The notes beneath the pieces were generated by a model. It ran no database searches. It had not been told where the DNA came from and saw nothing but the letters and a program-made list of their open reading frames with translations. The translations under genes were made by a program, and so were the position numbers. Positions 1-12,507 of a DNA stretch of 64,000 nucleotides are shown piece after piece. Position 1 is the stretch's first letter, and every line of letters starts with the position of its first letter. Source of the stretch: Crocodylus rhombifer (lineage: Eukaryota; Chordata; Crocodylia; Crocodylidae); assembly GCA_038503035.1 (NCBI GenBank), contig JAVSML010025181.1, positions 186,001 through 250,000 of the forward strand, written 5' to 3'.

Positions 1-295
1 TCAAGGCTTTGAGGCATTTTGCAGACAGGTTTGTGACAACTGTATCCCAGAGATTAAAGTGTAAGAACTTGTTTCCCTCTGCCTGGGAAAAGCGAAGTCC
101 ATCATCTCTACAGAAGCAAACTTTCTTTCACTTAGCCTTCTGCAAAGAGGTGTTTCTCTGCACTGATCAAAGAGAGACTGTTGCAGGAGTATGAACATGA
201 GGTTTGACATGAGAGGTTTAACATGAGTGTGCCTGGGCTTCCAGGGGTAGAGGGCTGTTGTGTGTGGTAATAGGGACTGGACCTGAGAGAGCCGA

Positions 296-860
296 GAGTT
301 CGTAGATGCTGGGGTTGGAAGGGACCTCAACAGATCACAGAGTCTGGCCCCTTGCCCTGGGCAGGAAAGATGATGACCCCAGCTGGATGCCTATCCAACC
401 TTATCTACTGCCCAGGGTAGAGGAGAGCACCACCTCCCTTGGAAGCCCATTCCAAATTTTGGCCACCCTTACCATGAAGAAGATTTTTCTGATATCTAGC
501 CTAAATCTGCTCTCTGTCAGTTTGTGACCATTGTTCCTTGTTACCCCAAGAGGCGACCTGGTAAACACAGCATCTCTGATCCCTTGCTGCCCACCCCCCC
601 GCCCCAATGAATTTGTAGGTGGTCACAAGATCACCTCTCAGCCTTCACTTGTGGAGGCTGAAGAGGTTCTCCTCACAGGGCTTGTCCTGTAAGCCCCTAA
701 CCATATGAGTGGCCCTCCTTCGGACCCTCTCGAGTCTATCAATATCCTTCTTGAAGTACAGCACCCAAAACTGGATGCCATACTCCAACGGCAGTCTGAC
801 CAATGCCATATAGATGGGAAGTATCACCTTGTTGGTTCTAGTATCACCTCCTTGGTTTTA
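296..860 (-). mobile_element. CR1 LINE, 5'-truncated 3' fragment
   Basis: On the minus strand the sequence encodes the end of CR1 ORF2 and the 3' UTR. Recognisable pieces are a segment ending in MVRGLQ and the motif [18 protein letters not shown]. The 3' terminus, with its GGTCCCTTCCAACCC-like motif, lies at about 300. The reading frame is broken by several shifts. At 836-858 a short AGTATCACC-type duplication marks the 5' truncation. The coding remnant is decayed and non-functional. Confidence 0.85.
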
Positions 861-862
861 AG

Positions 863-1014
863 GCAAAGAATCTGACCCATGGGCTGTAAGGAACTTGTCC
901 AGAGTCAGTTGAAATCAGACACAGAATAAAATAGATCTCCTGGAAGCACCTTTTAAAGCACAGAGGCTGCTGGCAGACGTTAGCCACCCCCCCCCCCCCC
1001 CCAAAAAAAAAACA
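863..1014. repeat. Unique stretch ending in poly-C/poly-A tract
   Basis: There is no gene. A run of 16 C (987-1002) is followed directly by 10 A (1003-1012). This simple repeat abuts the palindromic MITE that follows. Confidence 0.7.
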
Positions 1015-1315
1015 CCCAAAAAACTCCAAAACAAACAGCACTTTACTTGAAACTCAGCGCATTCCTGCACTGAGCCCTGCACATGCACAAAACGGGAAGC
1101 ACCTTAGCTGGACCCAGCTCACCTGACATCTGTAAAGATTGGACTCTTTAGTGGGGGGTTTTGGCACTTCTACTTAATAGTGGATTGAATGAGCTTTAGC
1201 TAAAAGTGCCCAAAAGTCCCACTGAAGTGCCCAGTCTTTACAGATGCTGCACAACTGGGTTAAAGTAATGCACTGCTTCTTGTGGTAAAGTGTGGCTTTG
1301 TTTTGTTATTTTTAA
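1015..1315. mobile_element. Palindromic (foldback) MITE, copy A
   Basis: The two halves are near reverse complements around about 1190. ATCTGTAAAGATTGG near 1128 pairs with CAGTCTTTACAGATG near 1232. The symmetry extends outwards through a CACTTTA(C) motif on both sides. The same element, with matching inner and flanking sequence, recurs at 59875-60165. Crocodilian genomes are known to carry MITE-like families such as Chompy, but whether this belongs to one is untested. Confidence 0.6.
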
Positions 1316-1998
1316 TATCTGAAAGCAATCAGAGTGATCGAGGGTACTAAGTGGTATCAGAAGTGAGTATCAAATGTCATCCATGGACAACTTTTAGTTT
1401 TGTCACATCATACTACCTTAGAAGCAGGGTCTCTTTATAAATGCCCAAAATTTGCTACGGAGGTAAAAGACCTTTTTTGTGAGCCCCAGCCATAATTTGG
1501 TGTTGCTGGTCAGCTCTGATGCATAGTAGAAAAAATCTAATTTCAAAAAGGGCTGCGAACTCTCAGGTCTTTGAAGTAGAGGTGTAATGAGGCTTGTGAG
1601 GCAGCTGTAACACTGCAAGCATGATCATGTGGTTGTACCAGCAACTGTGACCCTGCCCATTTGGCACCTGGGACAGCTGCCCAGGTTGCCCCACCTCAGT
1701 CACGCTACTGCCAGCGTTGCCAAGTCCGCTTATAATAAGCAGAATTGTTTGGACTTTTTTTAAAGTTGCTTTAATCTTTTGAGAGTCCCTAGTTGATAAG
1801 CACCCTCACTTCCTGCTCTTTGAAATGGGTTGGGCTTATTTTTAAAGGTAGTGCCCCTTTTTTCTTCCTCAGGAAACTTGGCAAAGCTGACTACTGCTTT
1901 AAAGTCAGCGAGAGTAAAAGTTGATAAGTATCTCTTGGAAATCAGGCCCTCTGATAAGTCAGAGATTATAAATAGCCAGTGCAATTCTTGTGTAGACT
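1316..1998. other. No gene seen
   Basis: AT-rich intergenic sequence. Short open frames here have no recognisable protein similarity. I see no repeat boundary. Confidence 0.6.
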
Positions 1999-3755
1999 CA
2001 TAGGCTAGGTACAGATAGTCAAAAAGCCTGAGGATGAATTCATTCAGTTTTTGCAGGTTAACCTAAGCTGCACAGTTTAAACTGAAACAGAAGTGAACAG
2101 ACATTTACCTTTTTGATTCAGGAAATGAAGCCACCTGCCTGCAATGGCTCAGGCCAGAAGCTGGTGGGTGCTGTGTGATGGCCAGAACCAAAGAAATTAA
2201 TAAGCAATAAATATGTGCTTCTTGGAGGCATTTGGAACTTTCGTCTAATATGAAGCTTGTATTTTTGTAACCTGCAAATGTAACTTGTAACTGTTTGTGG
2301 AACTGACTAGGCCTCAAAGACAAAGCTATAGCTGTGAAATCAGCTGACCTAATAGCTCTTTCTCGCTCAGAATTTAGCCTTGATGATGATAAAAGCTGGA
2401 TTCAACTGCCCAGCTTATCCGGTACACTTCAAGAAAGAACATCTGAAAAAAACATAGTCAAAGAGTTCTGAAGGGGCTGGACTTAGGCGAGGTAATGTTA
2501 ATTTCAAACCTGAAGATGCTGTGTTGCAATTTGCTTAATAGATAAACCCAAGCTTGGGCAGTAACTTGTTATAATAATTTCTAACACCCTTTAACCCCAC
2601 AAAATAACAGCTATAAAGCAATATTATTAATGGCTACATAACTAAAAATTAGCATAATTAGACTATAAAAGAACACACACATCATAGTAACCCTCGGGAA
2701 GGATGGAACAAAAGGGTCATTGCTATCCCATACCCCCATGGATATTCCCTAAAATGAGGACCAGGTCCTGACTGAGGGGCTTCCACCGGTTCTCCTTCGA
2801 GCAGCCCAGTTCAGAGATGTCTGAATTCACTGATTCAACTTGACATGCATCTTCTAATCGAGGGACTATCGATAAGTTACTAACCAAATAAGAACTCTTG
2901 GTTAATTTCTTTATCTGTTTTATTATCACTGTCAATTTTAATCTGTATTGTTGTCTGTTTATTAGCTTAACCTTTTTATTAACTATTATATATGCAAACT
3001 ATATCTTTTGTTGTCATAAGTAAAATTCATTCCTTTTTATAAGTGAAACTTGTCATTTCTTTCCTTTCCAACATCACCTCCTTGATCCCGAACCAAAAAG
3101 CCCAGTGGCTAATAAAGATGAAGTGTTCAGTCAGTCTGCAACTAAATTGATATACTCACAGTGCCCAGCTGGCCTGTGATAGCGCTAAAGCACAGCTCTC
3201 TAGCTGTGTGTTCACTTCCTCTTCCTGCTGCCCCGAGGTCTCCAAGATTTGCAGCCCAGAATTAAAGCAACAGGAGTCTGCAGCATTGCTCATCACTACT
3301 TCTTCTTCCTGCTTCCAGATGTCTCTGGGATTTGTAGTGCCCCCTGCCCCTGGCCCCAGACCAGAGCTGGGGTGGTGGGGGGGCAGCATCCCCAGCTTGG
3401 CTTGCCCCGCACCCCTTAACAGCCAGCCCTCACTGTTCCAGCTAGGGAGAAGAGGGACAGCGCCAGCTTTGCCATCTGGAGCAGACAGCACAGTTCATTC
3501 CAGGGCTGGAAAGCATGCTGGGGCACTATGATTTAACTTGAACCAGGAAGGGGTCTGGGACAGAAGTTACATAAACTGGCTTGACCAAATCAGTTAAGTC
3601 TAATACTACATTCAGTCAGGTGTAACTTAAATCAGTTTGGGCCATTTTGAAACTGGTTTATGTGCACTGCACTTCTGCTCTATTACAGGTTTAATCCAGT
3701 TTCTGATCACTTAAATTAGTTTATGTGTAACTTCTGTCCCTAGCTGTAGAGTAGT
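1999..3755 (+). mobile_element. Composite GGCTAGG-type TIR element with probable 1-kb internal insertion
   Basis: The left end (TAGGCTAGGTACAGATAGTC) and right end (TTATGTGTAACTTCTGTCCC, then TAGC) match the ends of the shorter element at 41266-41768 and of the element at 27906-29398 read in reverse. The 41-kb copy passes straight from the 'GGCCAGAAGCTGG' block to the 'GGAGCAGACAG' block. Here the two are separated by about 1 kb (about 2180-3170) that contains an AATAAA at about 3110 and may be a separate LTR-like insertion. No coding capacity is evident. Confidence 0.55.
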
Positions 3756-6382
3756 TTCTGGGACACCATTCTATAAAGCTGCTTTTTCCTGGTAGCTCTC
3801 AAGTACATCATAGTGTTGGCCTTGTTACAAAGATCAGTTTCCAGATGCTTTTAGCAATTGATCAATGAAAGAAAAAATGCAAAAGGAAAATGGTTAAAAA
3901 GCTTCATGTCTTGAATAATTTTTTAATGTCTCTAGAAATAGAGATCTAAGAGGAGTCTCAATTTACTGTGCATGCTGAAGAAGTTATAGGATATTGTGAC
4001 ATTGGCTCCTTAATGCTTTGCTGAAACATTAGATGAAGCCCTCAATTTGTAGAAGTTTCCAGATGAAAACAGAGTTTATGAAGCTGACTGTTCAAATTCC
4101 TTCATGATCCCAGGACAGGTATTACAGCTAATAAATATTTTCTAGGTAATGAACAGCCTATTTGGACATATCTCTCTCTTCTCTGTTTTCTCTTGCTTTA
4201 CCCTTTTATTTTTTTGTTAACCATCTGTAACCAACAGAAGTAATAATAAATAGGAAATACTACGGTAGATTATTACTATACCTATAGTGTTTAATATTAG
4301 TTATACTTTGTAGCTGTGCATGATATTCTTTACCCCACTACTTGTAAACCATGTTTCATTTTCAATACTGTTATTATATTGCAGCTATTACTGCACGTGT
4401 GCTTGTGTTAATGGCTATATATGTGTATATGTATATGTGTGTGTCAAAAGTGATTATCTGGTTTTGTTTCTTACAGATAGAAATGAATTTTGCATTGATT
4501 TTAAGATTGCGGGTAGTGGATACTTTTTAAATATAAAACTCTCTAGGCCTTCAAAGAATGCTGCTTCCCTAGCACAATATGAACTTAGCTGTTGCTACAA
4601 TACAGTGAGGCTTCTAGTTCTTACTACTGTGCAGATGTTTATATTGTCGTAACACCTAGAAGTCTCACCTGTATTCTGTCTGTATTATGCATTATCATCA
4701 CATTGATTATTTGGAAGTATTGTTCAAAATGGAAATGCTTGAATCTTTAATGGAATGCCACACACTTTGAAAAACATGCTGTATGGTACAAGCATGTTTG
4801 TCTTGTACCTTTTGTATAAAATATACGAGGATGTAAATTAAAACCAAACATGTAGAGAAGCAAGCTGAGTAAAGAGTAATTATGTTAGGGTTTCAAGCTA
4901 CATGGGGCACGGCACTGGAGAGCAGATGCATTTGCCATTCATCTGGAAAATTCTTCCAGTGCCCTTGAATCGGCTAGAACAAATTATTTACAAAGGACTG
5001 ATGACTCTCTACCTGATTCTTCCACATTTCAGGAAGTTTATTCTTATTTCACTTTTCAACTGTTTGAAAAAATAAATTATTTGTAGCTCTTCATTATATG
5101 GCCATCTGCTCTTGATATACTGCTCGTTAGCTGAATTTCGATGAAAAGAATATTTTCCTAAAACCCCTAAGTGGGAAGAGAGGGAGGGTAAATGTCCATG
5201 AGTAGTTTTTCACCAGAAATCTACTATTGGCGATGCATGGGGGTGCACCCGTGTGCATGTTCACCCCCTGAGATTGGCAGTGCACCCCTGAGAGAAGCGC
5301 TGCCAATGGCGCCTGGAGGCAGTAGCCGCTCGCCACCCCCTTCTCCCCCCCACTGTTGTCACTGCCAGTGGTGTGTGCAAGTAATTGCCGATCACCACTG
5401 GCCACTGCTAACACTGCCGGTGGCATCTGCGGTGGTTGCCACACCCCACCCCCTGCCACCGACACTGCCATAACCACTTGCAGGAGCTCTTAGTTCCCCG
5501 CGTGCCACTACGGCCCCTGCTGCCACCTGCAGATGATTGCTGTGCCCCCGCAGCCTCCGGAGGCACATGTCATTCATACACCCTACAAACTGATAAACTT
5601 TGATTTAAATGTCTTGGATCCAGTGACTTAAAAAAAAGTGACTAATCAAATTGTGTGCTACTTCTTTTATGTCATGCATGCTGGCATCCAGCCAGGCTTT
5701 TTGCAAATGCTGGATGACTGCTGCCCATTAAATGTTAGTGCTCAGTTCTACAGCTGAAGATGGTTCTCATCTGTTCCACACCAGAAAACAGCCTGATGAA
5801 TGTCACTTCAATGCTAAAGAACATTTTGTGCCTGAAAGCTTGTCCAATATCTCTCCCAATTACACAACTGGTTCAGTAAAAGATAAAATAAAAAATCATT
5901 TTCCTCTGTTTTGCTGTTGGGAACCTGAGGAAGAAGTAGAAGGTGGATAAGACAAAGATCTTCCAAAAAGGGGAGAGAAGAATGCTAGAGGAAAGACAAA
6001 TGGCTGAACAGCTGAAGAAGATGTGCCAAGATTAAGTGTAATTAAAACAAAGGAGATCAAAAATAAATATTGATGGGAAGGAGGAAGAGAGGGGGGAAGA
6101 AGACCAGGAAAGGTTTCCCCTTCAAAGACATGGACTTTGCTTTTCCTTATCTATTACCTCAGGAACTATTTTACCTTTGAAAACATATTTCACTGATTTG
6201 CCCCTTTGTCACTGTTTGAATATATATTATGGACTGAAATAAACATGCCATGAATTAACTGAATATTTTTAAAAAACAAAGTCCTGTAAACTCTCTCTGC
6301 ATATTCTTTCCGTTGGCTGCTAATAACTCCCACTCACTAGCTTCACTGTAAAGCTTTCCTTGTCTAGGATCTTGCTTTGTTT
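3756..6382. other. No gene; one GC-rich block at 5190-5580
   Basis: Mostly AT-rich unique DNA with a short TATATGTG microsatellite near 4420-4445. The block 5190-5580 is abruptly GC-rich and made of degenerate GCC/CAC-rich segments with inverted complementarity (for example ATGCATGGGGGTGCACCC). It resembles the GC-rich cores of the DNA elements elsewhere in the window, but no clear TIRs were found. Confidence 0.5.
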
Positions 6383-9345
6383 CATACTTTCATAGTTCTA
6401 AGGGTTGGAAGGGACCTAAGCAGATCATCAAGTCCGACCCCCTGCCATGGCAGGAAAGAGTACTGGGGTCAAATGACCCCAGCAAGGCGTATATCTAGCC
6501 TCCTCTTAAAGACCGCCAGGGTAGGAGCCAGCACCACTTCTCTTGGAAGTTGGTTCCAGATCCTAGCCGCCCTGACAGTGAAGTAGCGCCTCCTGATGTC
6601 CAGTCTGAATCTACCCTCTGCCAGCTTGTGACCATTATTTCTAGTCACTCCTGGTAGTGCTCAGGGGAACAGGGACTTCCCCAATGCCTGCTGGTCCCCT
6701 CTGACTAGTTTGTAACGGACCACTAGATCCCCCTGAGGCCTTCTTTTGGGAGGCTGAACAGGTTCAGGTCCTGTAGCCTCTCCTCGTAGGGCCTGCCCTC
6801 CTGCCCCTGATTATGTGAGTGGCCCTCCTCTGGACCCTCTCTGTGCTGTCCACATCCCTCCTGAAGTGCGGCGCCCAGAACTGGATGCAGTACTCCAGCT
6901 GCAGCCTGACCAGTGCCGCATAGAGGGGGAGGATCACCTCCCTGGACCTGCTTGAGATGCATCTGTGGATGCATGACAAGGTACGGTTGGTCTTCCTGAC
7001 TGCATCCCCACACTGCTGGCCCATGTTCATCTTGCAATCATTGATGACTCCAAGATCCTTTTCTGCCTCTGCACTGAGGAGAAGGGAGCTCCCCAGCCTG
7101 TAGGTATGCTGCTGGTTGTTCTTCCCCAGGTGCAGTACCCTGCACTTGTCAGTGTTGAATCCCATCCTATTCTCATCCGCCCACCAGCATAACCTGCATA
7201 GGTCTGATTGTATTGTAGCCTATTCCTTCCTTCTAGCGTGGCCACTTCCCCCCACATCTTCGTGTCATCAGCAAATTTGAACAGGGTGCTCTTTACCCCC
7301 TCATCCAAGTCACTGATGAAGATGTTGAACAGTGCGGGCCCGAGGACCAAGCCCTGGGGGACCCCATCCACCACCACTCTCCAGCCAGTTGGTGACCCAT
7401 TTGACTGTGTAGGTGTCAACACCACAGTCCCCTAGTTTTTTAATGAGAATGGGGTGAGAGACAGTGTTGAAGGCCTTCCTAAAGTCCAGAAAGACTATGT
7501 CTGCTGCTACTCCTGCATCTAAGGATTTTGTGACCTGGTCATAGAAGGCCACCAGGTTGGTCTGACAGGACCTGCCTCTAATGAACCCATGTTGGTTGCC
7601 CCTAAGCATAATATCCCCTGCTGGCCCCTCCTGGATATGCGCCATGATAATTCTCTCAAAAAGCTTACCCAGGGTCGAGGTAAGACTAACTGCCTCATCG
7701 TTTCCTAGGTCCTACTTTCTCCCTTTTTTGAAGATGGGAACCACATTGGCCCTCTTCCAGTCCTCTGGCACCACACCAGAGCACCACGAGTGCTTGTAAA
7801 GCTGTGCCAGGGGTCCCGCAATGACCTCAGCTAATTCCCTCAGCACTCAGGGGTGGAGATTGTCCGGACCAGCTGATTTAAATACATCCAGTCCCTCCAG
7901 AAGTTCCCTGACCCTTGGCCTATGTATGCCTCCCCTGGGGCCTGAGGGAGACCCAGTGGGGGGGGCTGATCCAGTTCCTGCTCAGGAAAATGGAGGCAAA
8001 GAAGTTGTTAAATAGGTTAGCTTTGTCGTCTGCTGTAACAACCAAATTTCCTAGCATGTCTTGCAGGGGCCTCACATTACCCGGTACCTTCTTTTTTCCC
8101 CCCATGTTTAAAAAAGGACTTCTTGTTGCCCTTGATCTGGGAAGCTAATCCCAGTTCCATCTCCGCCTTGGCTTTCCTGATTGCCGCCCTGCAGCCCTGA
8201 GCAACCGCAGTATAGTCCTCCCTGGTTATGGTCCCTCCCTTCCATTGGGTGTGCGCCTCCTTTTTAGCTAGGAGACATTCCTGTATGCTTTTGGTGAGCC
8301 ATGGGGGCTTTTGCGCCCTCTTGCCCCCTTTGATCCATATTGGGATTGCCTCCCTTTGGCCTTGGAAGATTGTCTCCTTAAGGAACGACCAGTCTTCTCG
8401 GACACCCAACTCCCCTCCCTTCTGGGACCTCAGTGCCTTCCCGACTATTCTCCTTACCTCCTTGAAGTCCCCCCTCCTGAAGTCCTGGGCTGCTGCCTTG
8501 CTGCAGGCCTTTGCCACCTTGCACTGGATGGTGAATTCCAGCAGGTGATGATCACTGTCGCGTAGGTGGTCGAGCACCCCCAGCCCCCTCACCAGGTCAT
8601 TGCCCGTGGCCAGCACCAGGTCCAACAAGGCATCTCCCTTGCTGGGGCTATGCGCTTCCTGGGTTAGATGGAGGCTAGGAACCTACGTGAGCGGTCAGAC
8701 CTGGCTGACTGCTCTTCCCAGCAGATGTCTGGAAAGTTCAGGTGTCCCATGATGACCACATCCTTTAACAAACTACCTCCATGAGCTGACTTAAGAATTC
8801 CCAGTTTAGCTCTTCCCTTTGGTTGAGTGGTCTGTAGTAGACCCCCACCGTTAAGTCCCTTTCCCCTTGACTTCCTTGTATTCTAACCCCAAGCACTTTA
8901 GTGTGCCCCTCCTCTGACTTTGTGCTTTTTGATGAGGATGTGTATTCATCCTTGACGTAGAGCGCCACACCCCCACCTTTCCTCCCTGTCCTATCCCTCC
9001 TGTACAGCCTATAGCCCTCAATATTCACCACCCAGTTGTGCATTGGGTCCCACCACGATTCTGTGAGCACCACTATGTCTGGGTTGGTGTCAGCTAGCAG
9101 GAGGGTAAGTTCCTCCTGCTTGTTCCCCATACTACGAGAGTTTGGAGGCATTTGAGGCCTCCTGAAGATGTATGCACTGGCCCCCTAATCTCAGTACTGC
9201 CCTGGCCCCTGTTGCTTACCTGGGTATTTGTTCTGCTTGTTGTCAGTCTAGGTTGGACTGTTCTTGTGGGTGACACTTGGTTTAATGGTCCAAGGCTTCC
9301 TCTGCCCTCATCTTCCCCTTCCCCCAATGAGCCTAGTTTATGTTG
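6383..9345 (-). mobile_element. Nearly full-length CR1 LINE (ORF2 with endonuclease and RT), decayed
   Basis: Read from 9345 down to 6383. The APE-type endonuclease begins near 9150 (NKQEELTLLLADTNPDIVVL, then LTESWWD and GYRLYRRDR.GRKGGGVALYV). The late endonuclease block with DSDHHLLEF is at about 8560. The RT core includes NQHGFIRGRSCQTNLV (about 7590), [27 protein letters not shown] and the catalytic FADDT (7261-7275). The C-terminal [11 protein letters not shown] and VQRRATHI blocks follow, then the 3' UTR. Frameshifts and stops split the frame into at least six pieces, so it is a dead copy. It lies in intergenic DNA upstream of PFKP. Confidence 0.92.
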
Positions 9346-10503
9346 AAGAATATCTCCCTGCTGCTTTGGGCTCCTCCATAAATTACTTACAGAAAGCTTT
9401 CCTTTTTTTAATTCTGAATTTTATCCCAGTATCTCTCTTCCCCTCCCCCCACAAATTTCCTTCTCTTGTGTGTGACAGAATTATCGCAGATCCCTGATAC
9501 TTTGGAGGGTTAGGCTATGAAGTCGGGTTGTAAACTAGCAGGGGGAACATATAATGCTGCAGCAAACCACTCAAGGGAAATGCTAAATTGTGCAGATTTC
9601 ATTTCAAAGGGTGCTGCTTAATTATGCAGGACTGTAGTTTTGCTCCAACTAACTGGAGAAATAGTGCCCTTAGAAGTAAAGTCTATAGCAATCAGCTGAG
9701 AAGCATGTCTTTTCCTCAGTAACTGGCTGCAAATTCAGCAAGTTAAACTATCCCTGTCTGAATAATCCAAGTGCTACCGTACTTAGAAAACTAAATCCCG
9801 CTCTGATCCAACAACATGTTGAATACTGTACTCCTTTAAGCTGTGTACTTTTTAACATAAACATTTAGTTTGGACAACAAATATATAGTGTATGCTTTTT
9901 TAAACAATGTTTTTAAAAGTGAGTATACAAGAGAACTTCTTCCATAGTAAACATCTGTTCAGCTTTCCAAACCCTCCCCAACCAATTGTTAATTATTTAT
10001 CTTGTAAATGGCATTCAATAATTCCATGAACAAAAAGGGGGCATTCACATAAGATGATGTTTAATGTTACCAAGGTTTGGTGATGTTTAGGGATGGACAC
10101 AGGGTTCACGTTAATAACATTTTTTGATGTACTACAGAGACTACAAGGAAATGAACAGATTTTCTTTATATCATTGGAATTTTTGCTAGATATTCTTTAA
10201 GATCTTAATTCTTCAGTCTATAAACAGTTCTGCATTGGTTGCACTGTTAGAAATATTATTAAAAATGCATTATCAATAAGTCTTGTTAAAACAGCGCAGC
10301 TGTCAGCCCTCCCTGGTGAAAAAAACTGGGAGAGCTACTGAGAGCTCTTTGTATTAAGGTATCACTCCCTCTTTGTTTTGCAAAGTTACTATCTCTTTGT
10401 TACAGTAAAGCATATACTCCTCAGCTTTTCTCATGCAGATAAGAGTAAATTCCAGTTCTAGCCTTGAAGCAAGGAAAATTCAGACTTTTGTAACCTCAGG
10501 TAC
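9346..10503. other. No gene seen
   Basis: AT-rich intergenic sequence without recognisable repeats or open frames of interest. Confidence 0.6.
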
Positions 10504-10840
10504 TGTCTGCCCATACGTAATGAATTAATACATATAAGCCTATCCGCCCCGCATACTTAAGTAGTTAATTATAATACACATGCGACGCATGATTTGACAT
10601 ATTCACATACATGTTTGTATGAATCGGAAATGAGTTGTAAAAGTTCCTCCTTCTGCACACGTGGTCAGGAGAGAGGGGATAAAGCCAGCTGGGCAGTTTC
10701 CCTCGGGGGCAGCAGAGTGTTTGATCTTTTGTCTCTCTCTCTGACCCTATTTGCAAATATATACCTTTTGTGTTGCTAATAGAGTGTGTCTGAAGGTTTT
10801 TTTTTCGCCTCCCGAGAAACGAACCGCGATTTTTACATCA
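10504..10840 (+). mobile_element. Putative solo LTR (endogenous retroelement)
   Basis: The segment starts TGTCTGCCC and ends near TTTTTACA. It has a TATA-like GATAAAG at about 10678 and, downstream, a pyrimidine stretch followed by GTGTTGCTAATAGAGTGTG, which resembles an R/U5 region with a variant poly(A) signal. No convincing target duplication was found, so the borders are approximate. An old decayed LTR is the best guess. Confidence 0.42.
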
Positions 10841-11100
10841 GCACCTTGTGAAATTCCTCAAGTCCCTTAGGCTAGGTACAGACTTTTGGGGAGGTTAGAC
10901 TGCACTAAAAATGCTCACTTGATCTTAGCCCAGGTGCAGAGGTTATACTTCGGGCCTTGTTGCACAGTAATTTTGGGCAGCTCCTGGAACCCTTAACCCC
11001 CCCACTGTACACACATTAACACCTTAAAGTCATTTTAAGCACTTGTTATGTAGCACAATGTTACACTGCTCCAGGGCAGCACTGATATCTAAGTGATCGC
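10841..11100. other. Unique stretch with a GGCTAGGTACAGAC end motif at 10870
   Basis: The motif AGGCTAGGTACAGAC matches the terminus of the GGCTAGG TIR family, but the sequence after it does not. It is either a diverged fragment or a relative. Nothing else is seen. Confidence 0.4.
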
Positions 11101-12107
11101 CAGGGATCCGGGTTTTCCATTTCCCACAGAAAAACGGAGAAAACCACAGATTCCGCTTTTATCAGAGAAAACGCAGATTTCCCTTTTTAGCAGAGAAATT
11201 GGTGGAGTCTCTGCTTTTGCAAAGAGCTCTTGCAGGCTGGAACAGCTCCAGCCTGCAAAAGCCTATTGCAGAAAGGGCGGGAAACCCCAGCCATGCCTGG
11301 AGCTGTGTGGCTAGCTGCAGGGTGGCAGCTGCAGTGCGGTGGCAACCAGGCAGCATGCAGCTATTCCCACCACCATCCCACGCTGCATGGTGGCCATGGC
11401 TGCCACCCCACTGCTGCTGCCACCATGCAGCCAGCTGCACAGCTCCAGGCACAGCTCAGCGATGGCGTGGGAGGTTTTGTAGGCAGCAGCTGTCACCGTT
11501 GGCACAGACTCACAAGTAAGCAGCAGCAGCCGCTGTGTGCCAGTGGTGACAGCTGCTGCCTACAAAACCTCCTGTGCCACTGTGAAACCATGCCCAGAGC
11601 TGTGTAGCTAGCTGCACGGCGGCAGCGGCAGTTGGTAGTGGCTGTGGCTGCCATGTGGCACGGGATGGTGGTGGGGATGGCTGCGTGCTTCCCAGCCACC
11701 ACCATGCTGCTGCCTCGCAGCCGGCCACACAGCTCTAGGCATGGCGGTGCGTGGAGGTTTTTTAGGCAGTGGCTATCACCACTGGCACAGCCCAACAGGT
11801 AAGCGGCAGTGGCCACCACATGCGAGCCTCCCCTCGTCCCCCCCCAGTCACCATCCCTCCCCACCACTGCAGAGCCAGCCACGGAGCTGTGCAGCTGGCC
11901 TCATGCCAGTCTCCCCCTCCCCTGGACAGCCGGGTGGGCAGCATGTGTACGGCTTGCACATGGTGGACACCACCGCACTGTGCTCTGCATTGTTTGGCCG
12001 CAAAACCCGCTGCAGAGGGGCACCCCTGCCCTCACCCCCTGGCCCTGCTTCTGGCTGTAGCATGCCACCTAGGGCCGGCAGCACCCCCTGCTCCCTTCCA
12101 TTCCCCC
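11101..12107 (+). mobile_element. hAT-like element fragment with GC-rich foldback core
   Basis: The left end CAGGGATCCGGGTTTTCC is identical in type to the end of the element at 45552-46878. The interior (11285-11800) is GC-rich and built of segments in alternating orientation: arms at 11471-11507 and 11536-11571 are near-perfect reverse complements, with a third related copy at about 11752. No right TIR is present before the CR1 copy at 12108, so the element is truncated. Its long open frames are low-complexity and not judged to be genes. Confidence 0.6.
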
Positions 12108-12392
12108 AGATACTGATGGTCACCCCTAATAAACTTATAGGTGGCCAACAGATCACCCCGAGCCTGAGCTTTTCCAGGCTAAAGAGCCTCATAGATCTCA
12201 GCCTGTCATTATAAGGTCTATTTTCTTGACCTCTGATCATGTGTGTGGTTCTTCTCTGGACTCTCTCAAGCTTCTCCACATCCTTTTTGAATTTTGGGGC
12301 CCAAAACTGGACACAGTACTCCAGCTGAGGCCTCACCAAGGCTGAGTACAAGGGGAGAATGACATCCTGGGATTTGCTTGAGAATACCATAG
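12108..12392 (-). mobile_element. CR1 LINE fragment (minus strand), left arm of inverted pair
   Basis: On the minus strand it encodes the CR1 ORF2 C-terminal blocks ([20 protein letters not shown], then [20 protein letters not shown]). The 3' part is missing. It faces the plus-strand copy 12508-12940, with about 120 bp of shared consensus sequence in opposite orientation. Confidence 0.88.
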
Positions 12393-12507
12393 ATATTTAT
12401 AGATGAACAAAAAATAAGCCACAAATAAACAACAGGTGAAATAATAGCAAAAGGGGACCCCAGTAGAGCCCTAGGACTAATTTACAAAAATACTTCTAAT
12501 TTACAAA

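Noticed and set aside
11230..12214. Several overlapping alanine/histidine-rich open frames
   Set aside because: They mirror each other on both strands because the region is built of inverted GC-rich repeats. No conserved protein is recognisable.
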